NCBI GenBank assembly: GCA_964422365.1
Contig: CAYRAV010000023.1
Coordinates: 1 to 44,343 of the forward strand
Length of the DNA stretch: 44,343 nucleotides
From: CAYRAV01 sp964422365
Lineage (GTDB): Bacteria; Bacillota; Clostridia; Lachnospirales; Lachnospiraceae
Direction of reading: 5' to 3'
A program made the translations under genes and the position numbers. Under the pieces are notes generated by a model. The model was not told where the DNA came from, did not search any database, and was given only the letters and a program-made list of their open reading frames with translations. Shown here piece after piece: positions 16,885 to 24,830 of the stretch. Position 1 is the first letter of the stretch; every line of letters begins with the position of its first letter.

Positions 16885-17206
16885 TCTCTATAACATTCCT
16901 TTCGTGAAAAACTGCTTGACGTAATTTTTCATTTATTATAACATAAATTTAATATATAAGTCAAAAGTAACTATTCATCCATGCCATTCATAATTTACCA
17001 GAATGTACATTATTAACTGAAAATTTATGGTTTGTCTGGTAAATTATTCATGTCGGGCGTCCGCCCTATAGAAAAAATTGTAAAATAAGAATAATGTTTG
17101 GTTTCTATATCTCTCATTTTATTATGCTGTATAGTTGAATGAAAGATATAAAACCTTAAGAAAAATTATCCTTTGCCTTGTAATCATGATATAAGGAGTA
17201 AGATAT
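16885..17206. other. Divergent intergenic region
   Basis: This space separates the telA operon (minus) from a small membrane protein gene (plus) and must hold both promoters. I see an AT-rich run near 16920-16960 and a small GGGCG/CGCCC stem near 17054-17064, but no clear consensus promoter or regulator site. Confidence 0.35.
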
Positions 17207-17767
17207 ATGAAAACTAATCAAAACAAAAGAAGAGCCCCATTTCTTATATTAAGCATATTTGTAATTACATTTGTATTGATACTGAATCCTACAATTTTAA
17301 GACAAACTGTAATTTATGATATGATTCCGATCGTTTATGTTTTTCTTTTACTGAAAGCATCCAATAAATCAAACAGCAGAAGGATTGTTGAATTTATTGG
17401 ATTTAACATTGTGATGAATTTGCTGCTTTGTGTGAGATACTCAAAAACAGCATATTCCATTTATAATATTATATTTGATTTGATTGTATTAACCGGAATC
17501 AATGGAATCGAACTTGTACTATTTTTACTGTTGGAATGGTTGAAAGAAAAGGCTGGTATTCATACATTTTCAACAGCTTTAGAAAAGAGAAAAGAAAAAA
17601 AGATTCCTTTGAATCATTTTTTAAAATCAAAACATCCTAAATATAAAGCAGCACATATCAAGAATACCAACGATACATATCGGCGGAAAACAGGCCATTA
17701 TAAAATAAATGAGAATATTCATACAATGAACAGTAAAAAGCAATATAATAGAAAAAACAGAAGATAA
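17207..17767 (+). CDS. Small membrane protein with a basic tail
   Basis: The 186-residue protein has about four hydrophobic segments in the first 115 residues (FLILSIFVITFVLILNPTIL; YDMIPIVYVFLLL; a third near 60-75; GIELVLFLLLEWL). A strongly basic tail ends SKKQYNRKNRR. The start follows AAGGAGTAAGATAT. Family not recognised. It appears monocistronic, and a MITE-like element sits directly after its stop. Confidence 0.6.
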   Translation: MKTNQNKRRAPFLILSIFVITFVLILNPTILRQTVIYDMIPIVYVFLLLKASNKSNSRRIVEFIGFNIVMNLLLCVRYSKTAYSIYNIIFDLIVLTGINGIELVLFLLLEWLKEKAGIHTFSTALEKRKEKKIPLNHFLKSKHPKYKAAHIKNTNDTYRRKTGHYKINENIHTMNSKKQYNRKNRR

Positions 17768-17783
17768 ATATTTTTTAATCTCT

Positions 17784-18076
17784 CTGGAGTGTGTTTGAAA
17801 AATTGCCTGTTACAAGGTGTGCGTTACAGTTTGTGGGGGATTTGGTCCCAATTGATGAGGTGCAGCAGGCTGCATTGAATAAATTGGGACCAAATATACA
17901 TACCATGTCGGACAAAGTCCGCCAGCCCGAAAGGGCATGAGTTGCAGGATACCCTGATGGGTATACTTTATCAGACAAAGTCCGCCAGCCTGGATGGGCA
18001 TGGATTGTGGTATGCCCGAATAGGTACGCAAAATGGGATGTGCAGATTGTGGCAATAAATTTTCAAACATACTCTA
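17784..18076 (+). repeat. MITE-like element, full-length copy
   Basis: The element is 293 bp. Its left end, TGGAGTGTGTTTGAAAAATT, is inverted at the right end as AAATTTTCAAACATACTCTA. The body has two diverged direct repeats of GACAAAGTCCGCCAGCC (17911 and 17973) and GGTGCAGCAGGCTGCA. It has no transposase. Reading frames inside it, such as the minus-strand frame at 17810-18070, are by-products. Related sequence occurs at 40919-41103 and, in parts, at 29261-29366, 27259-27302, 35435-35459, 37565-37620 and 19773-19842. Confidence 0.75.
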
Positions 18077-18079
18077 ATA

Positions 18080-18646
18080 TCATTTTTTCAAAATATAATA
18101 ATTTGTGTAAATCTTTTGGTCATGTCCTCCTATCAATTTTTCCTTTGATTCTGTAAATCCTAACTGTTCTACTGCCATTTTCCGCTCATAGGCAAAATCG
18201 GGAACTTTTGTAGCAATCATCTGACAGTCAAACAATTCAAATGCTGGCAGTGTGATTAGGGACAGTATTTCAAAGATATTTTCTTTGTGTTCATAATCAC
18301 TTCTTAAATCTAGTCTTAACAAACCACAATTATTAAAATAATCATCCGCTTGACGGTTAAATAATTCAATGGTTCCCACTGCATGATGAATACTTTTATC
18401 AATAATTGACCAGCGAACAAATCCTTTTCTTTTATATTCCAAATGCCAGGCATCTATTGCCCCCTGCATATGTTCCAATAACGTATAATGAAAATCATCC
18501 CCATTACAATTGTCGCTGTTAAAAAATGGCACCGCTTTTTCATCAGAATACACGAGAAACAAATCAGGTGCATCTGAGGTTTCAATAAACCTCACAAGAT
18601 AGTTTTCATTTTCATATACAGGACATTTTTCATATGGATTCACCAT
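18080..18646 (-). CDS. GNAT-family N-acetyltransferase
   Basis: The 188-residue protein fits the RimJ/RimL-like GNAT fold: an N-terminal substrate part (YLVRFIETSDAPDLFLVYSD), central strands (RWSIIDKSIHHAVGTIELFN), and the acetyl-CoA-side helix region ending AYERKMAVEQLGFTESKEKL. The classical Q/RxxGxG/A loop is weak here, replaced by RSDYEHKENIFE, so its activity is uncertain. The ATG follows TTGGAGGTGTTTTT. The substrate is unknown. It may be transcribed together with the WYL regulator upstream. Confidence 0.75.
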   Translation of the reverse strand: MVNPYEKCPVYENENYLVRFIETSDAPDLFLVYSDEKAVPFFNSDNCNGDDFHYTLLEHMQGAIDAWHLEYKRKGFVRWSIIDKSIHHAVGTIELFNRQADDYFNNCGLLRLDLRSDYEHKENIFEILSLITLPAFELFDCQMIATKVPDFAYERKMAVEQLGFTESKEKLIGGHDQKIYTNYYILKK

Positions 18647-18707
18647 AAAAACACCTCCAAGTTAATTTTTTATAATAGTATATCACGGCATATACGACAA
18701 CAGTATG

Positions 18708-19622
18708 TCATAGTTTCCTGTACAGAGCAATCATTTTTTCGGCTGATTCCAGCAGCCGATTACGGATTTTTTCCGGTGCAATTACCTCTACATTATCGCC
18801 CAATGACAATAGTGTTCCAATCCAGAACTGCTCATTTTCAACCACAGCTGCTTTTATTAAGACATCACCATTTGAAAATTCTTGGGTTATCGTTCCCTTA
18901 AGATATTCTATAACCCGCGATTTTGCTATTTCTTTACATTTTATCAATATTTCAGTATACTGGCGGGAATCTGTTTTATCTGTCTTTTTTAAAATAGTGT
19001 CTGCAGATTCATGTTCTTTTTCAAAAGAGTTATCCGTAATTTTTAAATTGCTCATTCGTGCAAGCTTGTATGTACGGTAATCATTTTTTGCTTTGGAGTA
19101 AGCGAGAAGATACCATGCATACCATCGGTATATGACAGCAATGGGCTCTACGCTGTGTGTATGGGTTTCATTATTATTGTTTGTATAGGTGAAGTCAACT
19201 GCAAGTTTTTCAGTTACAGCAGTCCGCAGCAGTTGGAGCGTTACTTGATCTCCTTCACGCAAAACAGAAAAATCTAAAATCATGCCGTTATCATTCGGAT
19301 TTGATGCATGGACTATTTTTTCTAGTGTATGCTTTGCTTTTGGATCTCTGGTAGCCGATACCAATCCCTGAAGTGCCGTCAAAATATAGGAATAATCGTC
19401 CGAAGTGGCAAATTCTTTATTTAACTTAAATTTATGGGATATTTCATAACCTCCCGCTGCTCCGGTAACTGAAATAACTGGGATTCCTGCCAAGCATAGT
19501 GAATCTATATCACGTTGTATTGTCCGCAGCGATACCTCAAAATATTCTGCCAATTCACTTGCAGATGTTCTTCCATGATTTAAAAGATATATTGTGATAG
19601 CATAAAGACGTTCCATTCTCAT
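18708..19622 (-). CDS. YafY-like transcriptional regulator with HTH and WYL domains
   Basis: The 304-residue protein starts with an HTH_11 domain (LNHGRTSASELAEYFEVSLRT, IQRDIDSLCLAGIPV). From about residue 140 it has a WYL domain with the signature RWYAWYLLAYSKAKNDYRTYK, and a C-terminal WCX-like extension (VIAPEKIRNRLLESAEKMIA). WYL domains bind small ligands or nucleic acid and control many stress and defence genes. It ends 61 bases before the GNAT gene on the same strand, which it may regulate. Confidence 0.88.
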   Translation of the reverse strand: MRMERLYAITIYLLNHGRTSASELAEYFEVSLRTIQRDIDSLCLAGIPVISVTGAAGGYEISHKFKLNKEFATSDDYSYILTALQGLVSATRDPKAKHTLEKIVHASNPNDNGMILDFSVLREGDQVTLQLLRTAVTEKLAVDFTYTNNNNETHTHSVEPIAVIYRWYAWYLLAYSKAKNDYRTYKLARMSNLKITDNSFEKEHESADTILKKTDKTDSRQYTEILIKCKEIAKSRVIEYLKGTITQEFSNGDVLIKAAVVENEQFWIGTLLSLGDNVEVIAPEKIRNRLLESAEKMIALYRKL

Positions 19623-19772
19623 TTTTTATCCTCTTTTCTCTTGTCCTAAGTAAGTTATAGTATAAATGATAGTCCTTAATGATTCAACGGCATTGGAAAT
19701 ATTAGCTATTATATTTTGTAATTAAAATCTATGTTAACCCTGGAAAACACTAAATTCATGGCAGGATATCCT

Positions 19773-19842
19773 TTATGGATTGCAACAATCTGTACGTCCC
19801 GCTTTGTCGTACCCATCCGTGCATACCACAAACCCTGCCCTG
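19773..19842 (-). repeat. Diverged right-end fragment of the MITE-like family
   Basis: On the minus strand this reads TTTGTGGTATGCACGGATGG, then TACGACAAAGCGGGACGTAC, AGATTG. The matching part of the full element reads ATTGTGGTATGCCCGAATAGG and then TACGCAAAATGGGATGTGCAG. The terminal repeat is lost. It lies in the otherwise featureless gap 19623-20027. Confidence 0.45.
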
Positions 19843-20027
19843 CAATGAAGATTTCATTTTCAAATGCCAAGGACTCTCTTGATTTTCTATATCTATATGC
19901 TGTGAGAAAATACAAGTTGTTGTGGAAAAACAGGCAGTATCATGATACAATTTTATGTATATAAAAACTCTAACATGAGGCAAATAGACGTACGAAAAGT
20001 AAAAATTCTAATTTGGAGGAATAACAC

Positions 20028-20348
20028 ATGCAAACAATTGTTATTAAATTAAATCCCGAAAAACTCGAAAACCCTGATTTAGATTTACGTTATTGCATCC
20101 CTGACCGCATAGAAAAAATATCAAATGGTAAGATTCGAGATGATGGATATGACTATCTTGATGACACATCAAATTCAATAGGAATTTATCTTCAAACCGA
20201 ATCAGCACAAGAACATTATCCAATGATTGTACAACTGTTTCGTGAGGAAAAAATAATGGAGAACGATTTATCCTTATCCGCAGAAATATATATTTCTGAA
20301 AATGCTAATGAAGATATTGCAAATTGTACTTTGGTTTTCCCAGTATAA
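20028..20348 (+). CDS. Small conserved hypothetical protein
   Basis: This is a 106-residue acidic protein with a strong GGAGG site eight bases before the ATG. It begins MQTIVIKLNPEKLENPDLDLR and ends NCTLVFPV. The strand-helix alternation suggests a small alpha/beta fold; I recall similar small proteins in gut Clostridia but no function. There is no membrane segment. It is alone, and convergent with the ABC exporter gene. Confidence 0.65.
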   Translation: MQTIVIKLNPEKLENPDLDLRYCIPDRIEKISNGKIRDDGYDYLDDTSNSIGIYLQTESAQEHYPMIVQLFREEKIMENDLSLSAEIYISENANEDIANCTLVFPV

Positions 20349-20441
20349 ATTTTGAATCTATGGATGAAATTATTCATAATTTAAATAAGAAATGGACAGC
20401 TATTGTGATTGTTAGCTTTTCTATCGTTCTTCAAAGCAGGC

Positions 20442-20492
20442 ATAAAAAGAAAAAGACAACACAGCCCTTGCAATAGGGCTATGCTGCCTAAT
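20442..20492 (-). terminator. Terminator of the C39-peptidase ABC exporter gene
   Basis: On the minus strand AGCCCT and AGGGCT (20466-20482) form a stem with a short loop, extended by GCAGCA/TGTTGT with wobble pairs. A T-rich run, TCTTTTTCTTTTT, follows. Confidence 0.6.
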
Positions 20493-20544
20493 CAGAACAT
20501 ACTTCCTTTTGACTGAAAACATAATAGTTTTAGGGAATTATTTT

Positions 20545-22794
20545 TTAGTTATCCCAATATTGTGAATAAATCCCCTTTCTATCTATTAGTTCTTCATGTG
20601 TTCCTTTTTCTACTACTTTTCCTTTATCCATAACATAAATATAGTCACAGTTCCTGATGGTTTTTAATCTGTGTGCTATAATAATACAAGTCATACCTGT
20701 ACAAATCCGTTCCATAACTTTCCTAATACCCTCTTCTGTAACCGTATCAAGATTACTGGTTGCTTCATCCATGATTAGAATATCCGGGTTTCTAAGAAGA
20801 GCTCTTGCTATAGCAAGGCGCTGTTTTTGTCCGCCAGAAAGATTATTTCCATTTTCATCCAGCATAGTTTCATATTTCATAGGCAGTTTTTCAATAAACT
20901 CGTTTGCCTGACATAACCGGCAAACTTCCTGAATCCTTTCATTGCTTATGCTCTCATCACCCATTCTTAAATTATTATAAATTGTGTCTGAAAACAGAAA
21001 AATATCCTGAGAAACATAGGCAATGTGTTTTCTGACAGATTCTGGAGAACAATCTGTTATATTTTTGCCGCCTATGGTAATTTCTCCATTCTCCAGCTGG
21101 TAAAAAGACATTAAAAGCTTTGCCAGCGTAGTTTTTCCGCACCCGCTCTCTCCAACCAAGGCAATCTTTTGTCCCTGTGGAATGTTTAATGTCACATCCT
21201 GTAAAACAAGATCTCTATTGCCATATCGAAAACTTACATTATTGATGTTGATATCACCACATTCCATATGATCTTTATTATCACTATTTTCTGTTTCTAC
21301 ATCAAGAACATCATTCAAACGTTCTGCTGCAACAATTGCCGTCTGGAACATCGGCTGCAGATTAATGAGATTTTGCACCGGTTCTAAGAAATAAGCAATA
21401 AGATAGTAAAAGGTCATTAATGTTCCAATGGTTATCATATTTTCTACACACATCATTGCTCCAATCCACATTAAAATTACCATTCCAACAGAAGCTGCCG
21501 CTTCTACAAGAGAATCCTGCAGACTGTAAACCAAAGACCCTCTTACCACTTGGTTTACCATTTTTGTAAATAAATTTTCTGTTTTGGATTTTGTATTTTC
21601 CTCATACTGATAAGCTTTGATTGTTTCCATACCCTCTATAGATTCTTTTAAAAATGATGTCATCTGAGCATCCTGTTCCATAATCGCATAGTTTACATTT
21701 TTGATTGGTTTTCTAAACAAAAATATAATAAGTGCATAAATTGCCATTGTGATCATAGTAACAGCAAAAAGTTGAGGACTGATGACATAAAGGAATATAC
21801 CACAGGCAACTGCCATAATTGTATCAAGCATAATAGTCAGTGTTGTAGTGGAAATTGCCTCCCTTATCTCTGATGCATTTTGAAAACGTGACATCAACTC
21901 CCCTGTTTTTCGGGTTCCAAAAAAATCAGCCGGCAGATCTACCATATGATTATAAAAATTCAATGTTAATGGCAGCGCTACTTTTTTGGATGTGATTGCC
22001 AATAAATACCCTCTCAATACCTGCAGCAATGTTCTGAATATGTAAAGCAGAATAATCGAAATACATACTGTATTAATATTTGCAAATACCATTGACAGCT
22101 TTTCCTCTATTTTTTCAAGAACAGATTCTGAAGAATGATCATGGTCATGCTCCTCCTCTCCCTCTTCTTCCATAATAATTTCATTATCAACATCACCAAC
22201 CACTACCGCATCATCAATCACATACTCAAAAATCGTGGCACCAAAAAGATTGATTACTGACACCAATATGGAAACTACAAATACAAAAGCAAGCATCTTT
22301 TTCTGTCTGGTAATAAATTTAAAGTATTTACTCATAGAACCTTTACATTCATTCTTTTTTTCAAAGTTCTCATTTGGGGAAAACGTAATAATCTGACCAA
22401 GCCATTGTGAAAAAAACTGTTCCAGCGGCATCTTTGTAATATGGTTCTTTCCAGGATCACCAATAATGACCTTGCCTTTTTTTATATCATAAACTACAAC
22501 AAAATGTTCAAACATATTTTCATTTACAATACGTGCGATAAAAGGAAACTTAATTTCGCCATTTTCGATTCCCTCACATAACTCTTCCGGACTGCCTTCT
22601 AAAGCTTCTGCATCCAATCCAATACTTTTTGCTCCCACAACAATGCCATATACATTAGCACCCTGATTGTCTACTTTAATCAGACTGCGAAACTTTGCAA
22701 TGGGAAGCTTCAGTCCATAATACCGGCTTATCATAGATAAACAGGCGGCTCCGCAATCTCTTTCATCATGTTGATTAATGTGTGGATATTTCAT
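20545..22794 (-). CDS. Peptidase-containing ABC exporter for double-glycine peptides
   Basis: The 749-residue protein combines a C39 protease, a membrane domain and an ATPase, the PCAT layout that cuts double-glycine leaders and exports the product. The protease residues are C14 (DERDCGAACLS), H97 (FEHFVVVYDI) and D113 (IGDPGK). Membrane segments start near 168 and 242. The loop between them (about 200-225) is unusual: MEEEGEEEHDHDHSS, an acidic, His-rich stretch that should face outside and could bind zinc. The ATPase has Walker A GESGCGKTT (548-556), LSGGQ (652-656), LIMDEA (673-678) and H708. Two double-glycine precursor genes lie directly upstream on the same strand, its evident substrates. 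Confidence 0.93.
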   Translation of the reverse strand: MKYPHINQHDERDCGAACLSMISRYYGLKLPIAKFRSLIKVDNQGANVYGIVVGAKSIGLDAEALEGSPEELCEGIENGEIKFPFIARIVNENMFEHFVVVYDIKKGKVIIGDPGKNHITKMPLEQFFSQWLGQIITFSPNENFEKKNECKGSMSKYFKFITRQKKMLAFVFVVSILVSVINLFGATIFEYVIDDAVVVGDVDNEIIMEEEGEEEHDHDHSSESVLEKIEEKLSMVFANINTVCISIILLYIFRTLLQVLRGYLLAITSKKVALPLTLNFYNHMVDLPADFFGTRKTGELMSRFQNASEIREAISTTTLTIMLDTIMAVACGIFLYVISPQLFAVTMITMAIYALIIFLFRKPIKNVNYAIMEQDAQMTSFLKESIEGMETIKAYQYEENTKSKTENLFTKMVNQVVRGSLVYSLQDSLVEAAASVGMVILMWIGAMMCVENMITIGTLMTFYYLIAYFLEPVQNLINLQPMFQTAIVAAERLNDVLDVETENSDNKDHMECGDININNVSFRYGNRDLVLQDVTLNIPQGQKIALVGESGCGKTTLAKLLMSFYQLENGEITIGGKNITDCSPESVRKHIAYVSQDIFLFSDTIYNNLRMGDESISNERIQEVCRLCQANEFIEKLPMKYETMLDENGNNLSGGQKQRLAIARALLRNPDILIMDEATSNLDTVTEEGIRKVMERICTGMTCIIIAHRLKTIRNCDYIYVMDKGKVVEKGTHEELIDRKGIYSQYWDN

Positions 22795-22894
22795 GATCTA
22801 TTTTTTCCTTTCTTAACAGATAACTATGCAGCATTTTTGAACTCTATCTTATATCTATTATCTTTTACATCTTTGCTAATAACTGCTGTATTTA

Positions 22895-22924
22895 AAAACC
22901 GGGAACGGTTTTGAACCATTCCCG
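22895..22924 (-). terminator. Terminator or attenuator between the peptide genes and the exporter
   Basis: On the minus strand CGGGAATGGTT pairs with AACCGTTCCCG (22900-22924), using one wobble pair and a three-base loop. TTTTTAAA follows. Placed after the second peptide gene and before the exporter, it would let peptide mRNA outnumber exporter mRNA. Confidence 0.7.
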
Positions 22925-22977
22925 ATGCAGCATATGCATACATTAGCAGTATACTGTGAAATCTTGTCATATTATAA

Positions 22978-23160
22978 TTAGAATAACTTATAATTATAGT
23001 ATACAGTTTTCCAGCATGAGCTAATTCCATGTTTGTTGCTGCAATGTAGCTTAATAGCCCATTTTGCACCTAAAGCTCTGCCACAAATTGTACACTTATA
23101 GTATGTGTATGTAGCACCTCCATTCATTTCTCTCATACTTGTTTCTGTCATTGTTTTCAT
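22978..23160 (-). CDS. Double-glycine precursor peptide 2 with a zinc-finger-like core
   Basis: The precursor has 60 residues. The leader MKTMTETSMREMNGG ends in Gly-Gly at 14-15, the cut site of a C39 protease. The 45-residue core begins ATYTYYKCTICGRALG and has Cys23, Cys26, Cys40, His44 and Cys49 in the pattern CxxCG-x13-C-x3-H-x4-C, as in small zinc fingers. It then ends in an aromatic run (WKTVYYNYKLF). The ATG follows AGGAAGAGTGTAAACA. The C39 exporter lies 183 bases downstream. A bacteriocin or peptide signal is likely; I do not recognise it as a known family. Confidence 0.75.
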   Translation of the reverse strand: MKTMTETSMREMNGGATYTYYKCTICGRALGAKWAIKLHCSNKHGISSCWKTVYYNYKLF

Positions 23161-23202
23161 TGTTTACACTCTTCCTTTCTAATTTGTTTTTTATCCCTGC
23201 AT

Positions 23203-23276
23203 AATCATACACTTTTCAAAGAAGTGAATTGTTGCAGTTTTTTCTTTTTTTTGTTTAAAAAATTTTCCTGTTTTAC
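23203..23276 (-). repeat. Peptide leader unit A
   Basis: On the minus strand this unit runs AAAATTTTTTAAAC ... GAAAAAACTGCAACAATTCAC, then TTCTTTGAAAAGTGTATGAT. It precedes peptide gene 2 by about 43 bases. Units B and C are closely similar in sequence and order. The part CACTTCTTTGAAAAGTG can form a small hairpin. Confidence 0.7.
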
Positions 23277-23302
23277 TGTTATCAAAATTACATAATCCAT
23301 AA

Positions 23303-23467
23303 TTAACAAACATGGGCATTATGACCAGTGTTAAGGTTATGCGCCAAACACTGTAGTAATAATACAGACTTGCCAACAGGACTAGTAACATGCCATCCAC
23401 ATTTAGTACAAACAGCACCCCAGCCTCCATTGGAATGCATCTGAGCTGACTTTGTCATCTTCTTCAC
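23303..23467 (-). CDS. Double-glycine precursor peptide 1 with a Cys/His-rich core
   Basis: This 54-residue gene is easily missed because it starts with GTG. The GTG is eight bases after AAAGGAGG; an ATG nine bases further in is too far from that site. The leader (MKKMTKSAQMHSNGG) is 15 residues with Gly-Gly at 14-15, exactly as in peptide 2. The core begins WGAVCTKCGWHVTS and has Cys20, Cys23, His26, Cys40, His43, His49, His52 and Cys54. The CxxCG and the Cys40/His pair align with those of peptide 2, so both cores look like metal-binding folds. A longer frame at 23191-23430 overlapping it is out of phase and spurious. Confidence 0.72.
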   Translation of the reverse strand: MKKMTKSAQMHSNGGWGAVCTKCGWHVTSPVGKSVLLLQCLAHNLNTGHNAHVC

Positions 23468-23483
23468 CAAAAATTCCTCCTTT

Positions 23484-23563
23484 CATCATGATACACTTTT
23501 CAAAAAAGTGAATTGTTGCAGCTTTTTCTTTTTTTTGAAAAAGTTTTTGTAAATTTTTTAGCT
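23484..23563 (-). repeat. Peptide leader unit B
   Basis: On the minus strand it starts AGCTAAAAAATTTACAAAAA, passes GCTGCAACAATTCAC and CACTTTTTTGAAAAGTG, and ends at TATCATGATGAAAGGAGG, the ribosome site of peptide 1. The shared stretch with units A and C suggests a common regulatory leader duplicated together with each peptide gene. Confidence 0.7.
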
Positions 23564-23574
23564 AGACACCTCCT

Positions 23575-23653
23575 TTCACAATAATACACTTTTCAAAAAA
23601 ACAAATTGTTGCAATGTTTTCTCCGTTTGAAAAATTTTTGTAAATTTTTTAGC
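23575..23653 (-). repeat. Peptide leader unit C, with an orphan ribosome site
   Basis: It starts AGCTAAAAAATTTACAAAAA like unit B and ends at TATTATTGTGAAAGGAGGTG. The ribosome site is followed by TC and a TAG, then directly by unit B; no coding sequence comes after it. I infer that a third peptide gene has been lost by recombination between the repeated units. Confidence 0.65.
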
Positions 23654-23765
23654 TAATCAGCCATTTGCTGCCATATAGTCTTATATAATTTAAAATAACT
23701 TACCACTTTTCTTTGAAAACATGCTCTAATCTCATATTTTCCCAGCAATGCTTGAATGTTATATA

Positions 23766-24602
23766 TTACAAACAAATGTCTATTGATGTATAACGAACTG
23801 GCTGTGATACCGTCTGCACTGCTTCAGTCACAGGTATTTCTGCTGTAACATTCTCTTCCGATGCTGATACAGCTGTTTCGTTGTTTACGCTGCCTGCTGT
23901 ACTCTCCTTAACCATGCCTGCCTTCTCTTCATTGTCTGCTATCTGCTCTGTCTTATTGTTTTTGTTATTCCTGCTCTCGGTAGTTTCTGCTGCCTGCTCT
24001 GCCTTTGATGCTTCCTCCATCACTTTACTTGCATCCGCAAGGGTAGATATCTGTGCTGCTGTTGCTTCTTGTGCGTTTGCTTGTAAATCAGCGAGTTCTT
24101 CCTCTTTTTTCTTTGTATTCGCTCCTCTGCCTTTATCCATTTGAATTTCTGATTCCAACACACCTGCTCTTCCTTCCATCTGTACAGCCATACTGCCCTG
24201 CACTTCTGCTTGTTTCATGGAATTATCTGCAGAAATCATTGCCTGCATACTTTCCTGAGACAATCCACTTCCTTTTTTACCTGGCTTTGCTGTTTTCCTG
24301 CTGCCTCCAAGCATATCATCTATAGATGTACCTTTTGACTGCTGTTCTTTTCTCTGTTCAATCTGGTGCTGTCTTAACTGCTGGTTCAGAGTGGTAATCT
24401 CCTGCTGGATTTCCTGTCTTTTTCTCATTTTTTCTTCAGATGATATTTCTTTATTGGAAGAAAGCTCCTGTAGCTGTTTTTGTGCATTTGCTATCTGGTT
24501 CTGAATGTTCTTGCTAACCGAATCCGTCTGCATATTCATACCAGAACGTCCTGCCTGCATGTTGCTGCTATTTGTACCTGTTACACTGCCTATTGTCATC
24601 AT
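23766..24602 (-). CDS. FlxA-like coiled-coil protein
   Basis: This is a 278-residue Gln/Glu/Ala-rich protein. Residues about 25-90 match the FlxA-like pattern (SVSKNIQNQIANAQKQLQEL, EEKMRKRQEIQQEITTLNQQL), a helical bundle found in many Clostridia. A second helical part follows (TKKKEEELADLQANAQEAT), then a disordered Thr/Glu tail. I start at ATG 24602, nine bases after GGAG, since the longer frame upstream has no ribosome site. There is no Sec signal or membrane segment. It lies between the AgrC-like kinase and the peptide genes on the same strand, so it may belong to the same regulon. Function unknown. Confidence 0.75.
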   Translation of the reverse strand: MMTIGSVTGTNSSNMQAGRSGMNMQTDSVSKNIQNQIANAQKQLQELSSNKEISSEEKMRKRQEIQQEITTLNQQLRQHQIEQRKEQQSKGTSIDDMLGGSRKTAKPGKKGSGLSQESMQAMISADNSMKQAEVQGSMAVQMEGRAGVLESEIQMDKGRGANTKKKEEELADLQANAQEATAAQISTLADASKVMEEASKAEQAAETTESRNNKNNKTEQIADNEEKAGMVKESTAGSVNNETAVSASEENVTAEIPVTEAVQTVSQPVRYTSIDICL

Positions 24603-24730
24603 AGTTTTGATCTCCTTTCTGATTTTATTATATTTGTATGTGATTAAGTTGAACAAAATATATCTGCTCTCATTTACCTTTTCGGAGTTTTTATCCCCAA
24701 ACTAAACCAAAATGCTGTGGAACAACCTTT

Positions 24731-24760
24731 TTCTGTTGTGAATCTGGCAATTGAATTTGC
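24731..24760 (-). promoter_or_regulatory. Weak candidate LytTR site upstream of the FlxA-like gene
   Basis: On the plus strand TTCTGTTGT (24731-24739) followed by GAA matches the left half-site of the pair upstream of the response regulator (TGTTGTGAA is identical). At the same 21-base distance stands TGAATTTGC, a poor second half. This is suggestive only. Confidence 0.3.
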
Positions 24761-24785
24761 TATATAAATTTTCCTTTGTATTCAA

Positions 24786-24828
24786 AATACCTCCTATACC
24801 AGACTGCATTTTCTGATATAAGAGGTAT
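24786..24828 (-). terminator. Terminator after the AgrC-like kinase gene
   Basis: On the minus strand AATACCTC and GAGGTATT form a stem, extended by TTATATC/GTATAG, around a loop of about 15 bases, ending in TTTTG. It separates the two-component operon from the FlxA-like gene, which should therefore have its own promoter. Confidence 0.65.
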
Positions 24829-24830
24829 TC

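Noticed and set aside
17810..18070. 86-residue minus-strand frame
   Set aside because: It lies wholly inside the MITE-like repeat; such frames recur with the repeat and are not genes.
22824..23069. 81-residue frame between peptide 2 and the exporter
   Set aside because: It overlaps peptide 2 in another frame and runs through the terminator hairpin; no ribosome site.
23191..23430. 79-residue reading frame over peptide gene 1
   Set aside because: It is out of phase with the GTG-started double-glycine peptide, has no ribosome site and extends through leader unit A.
23195..23660. CRISPR-like array from the three similar units
   Set aside because: The units are long, few and diverged, and they lie upstream of genes rather than alternating with uniform spacers; no cas genes.
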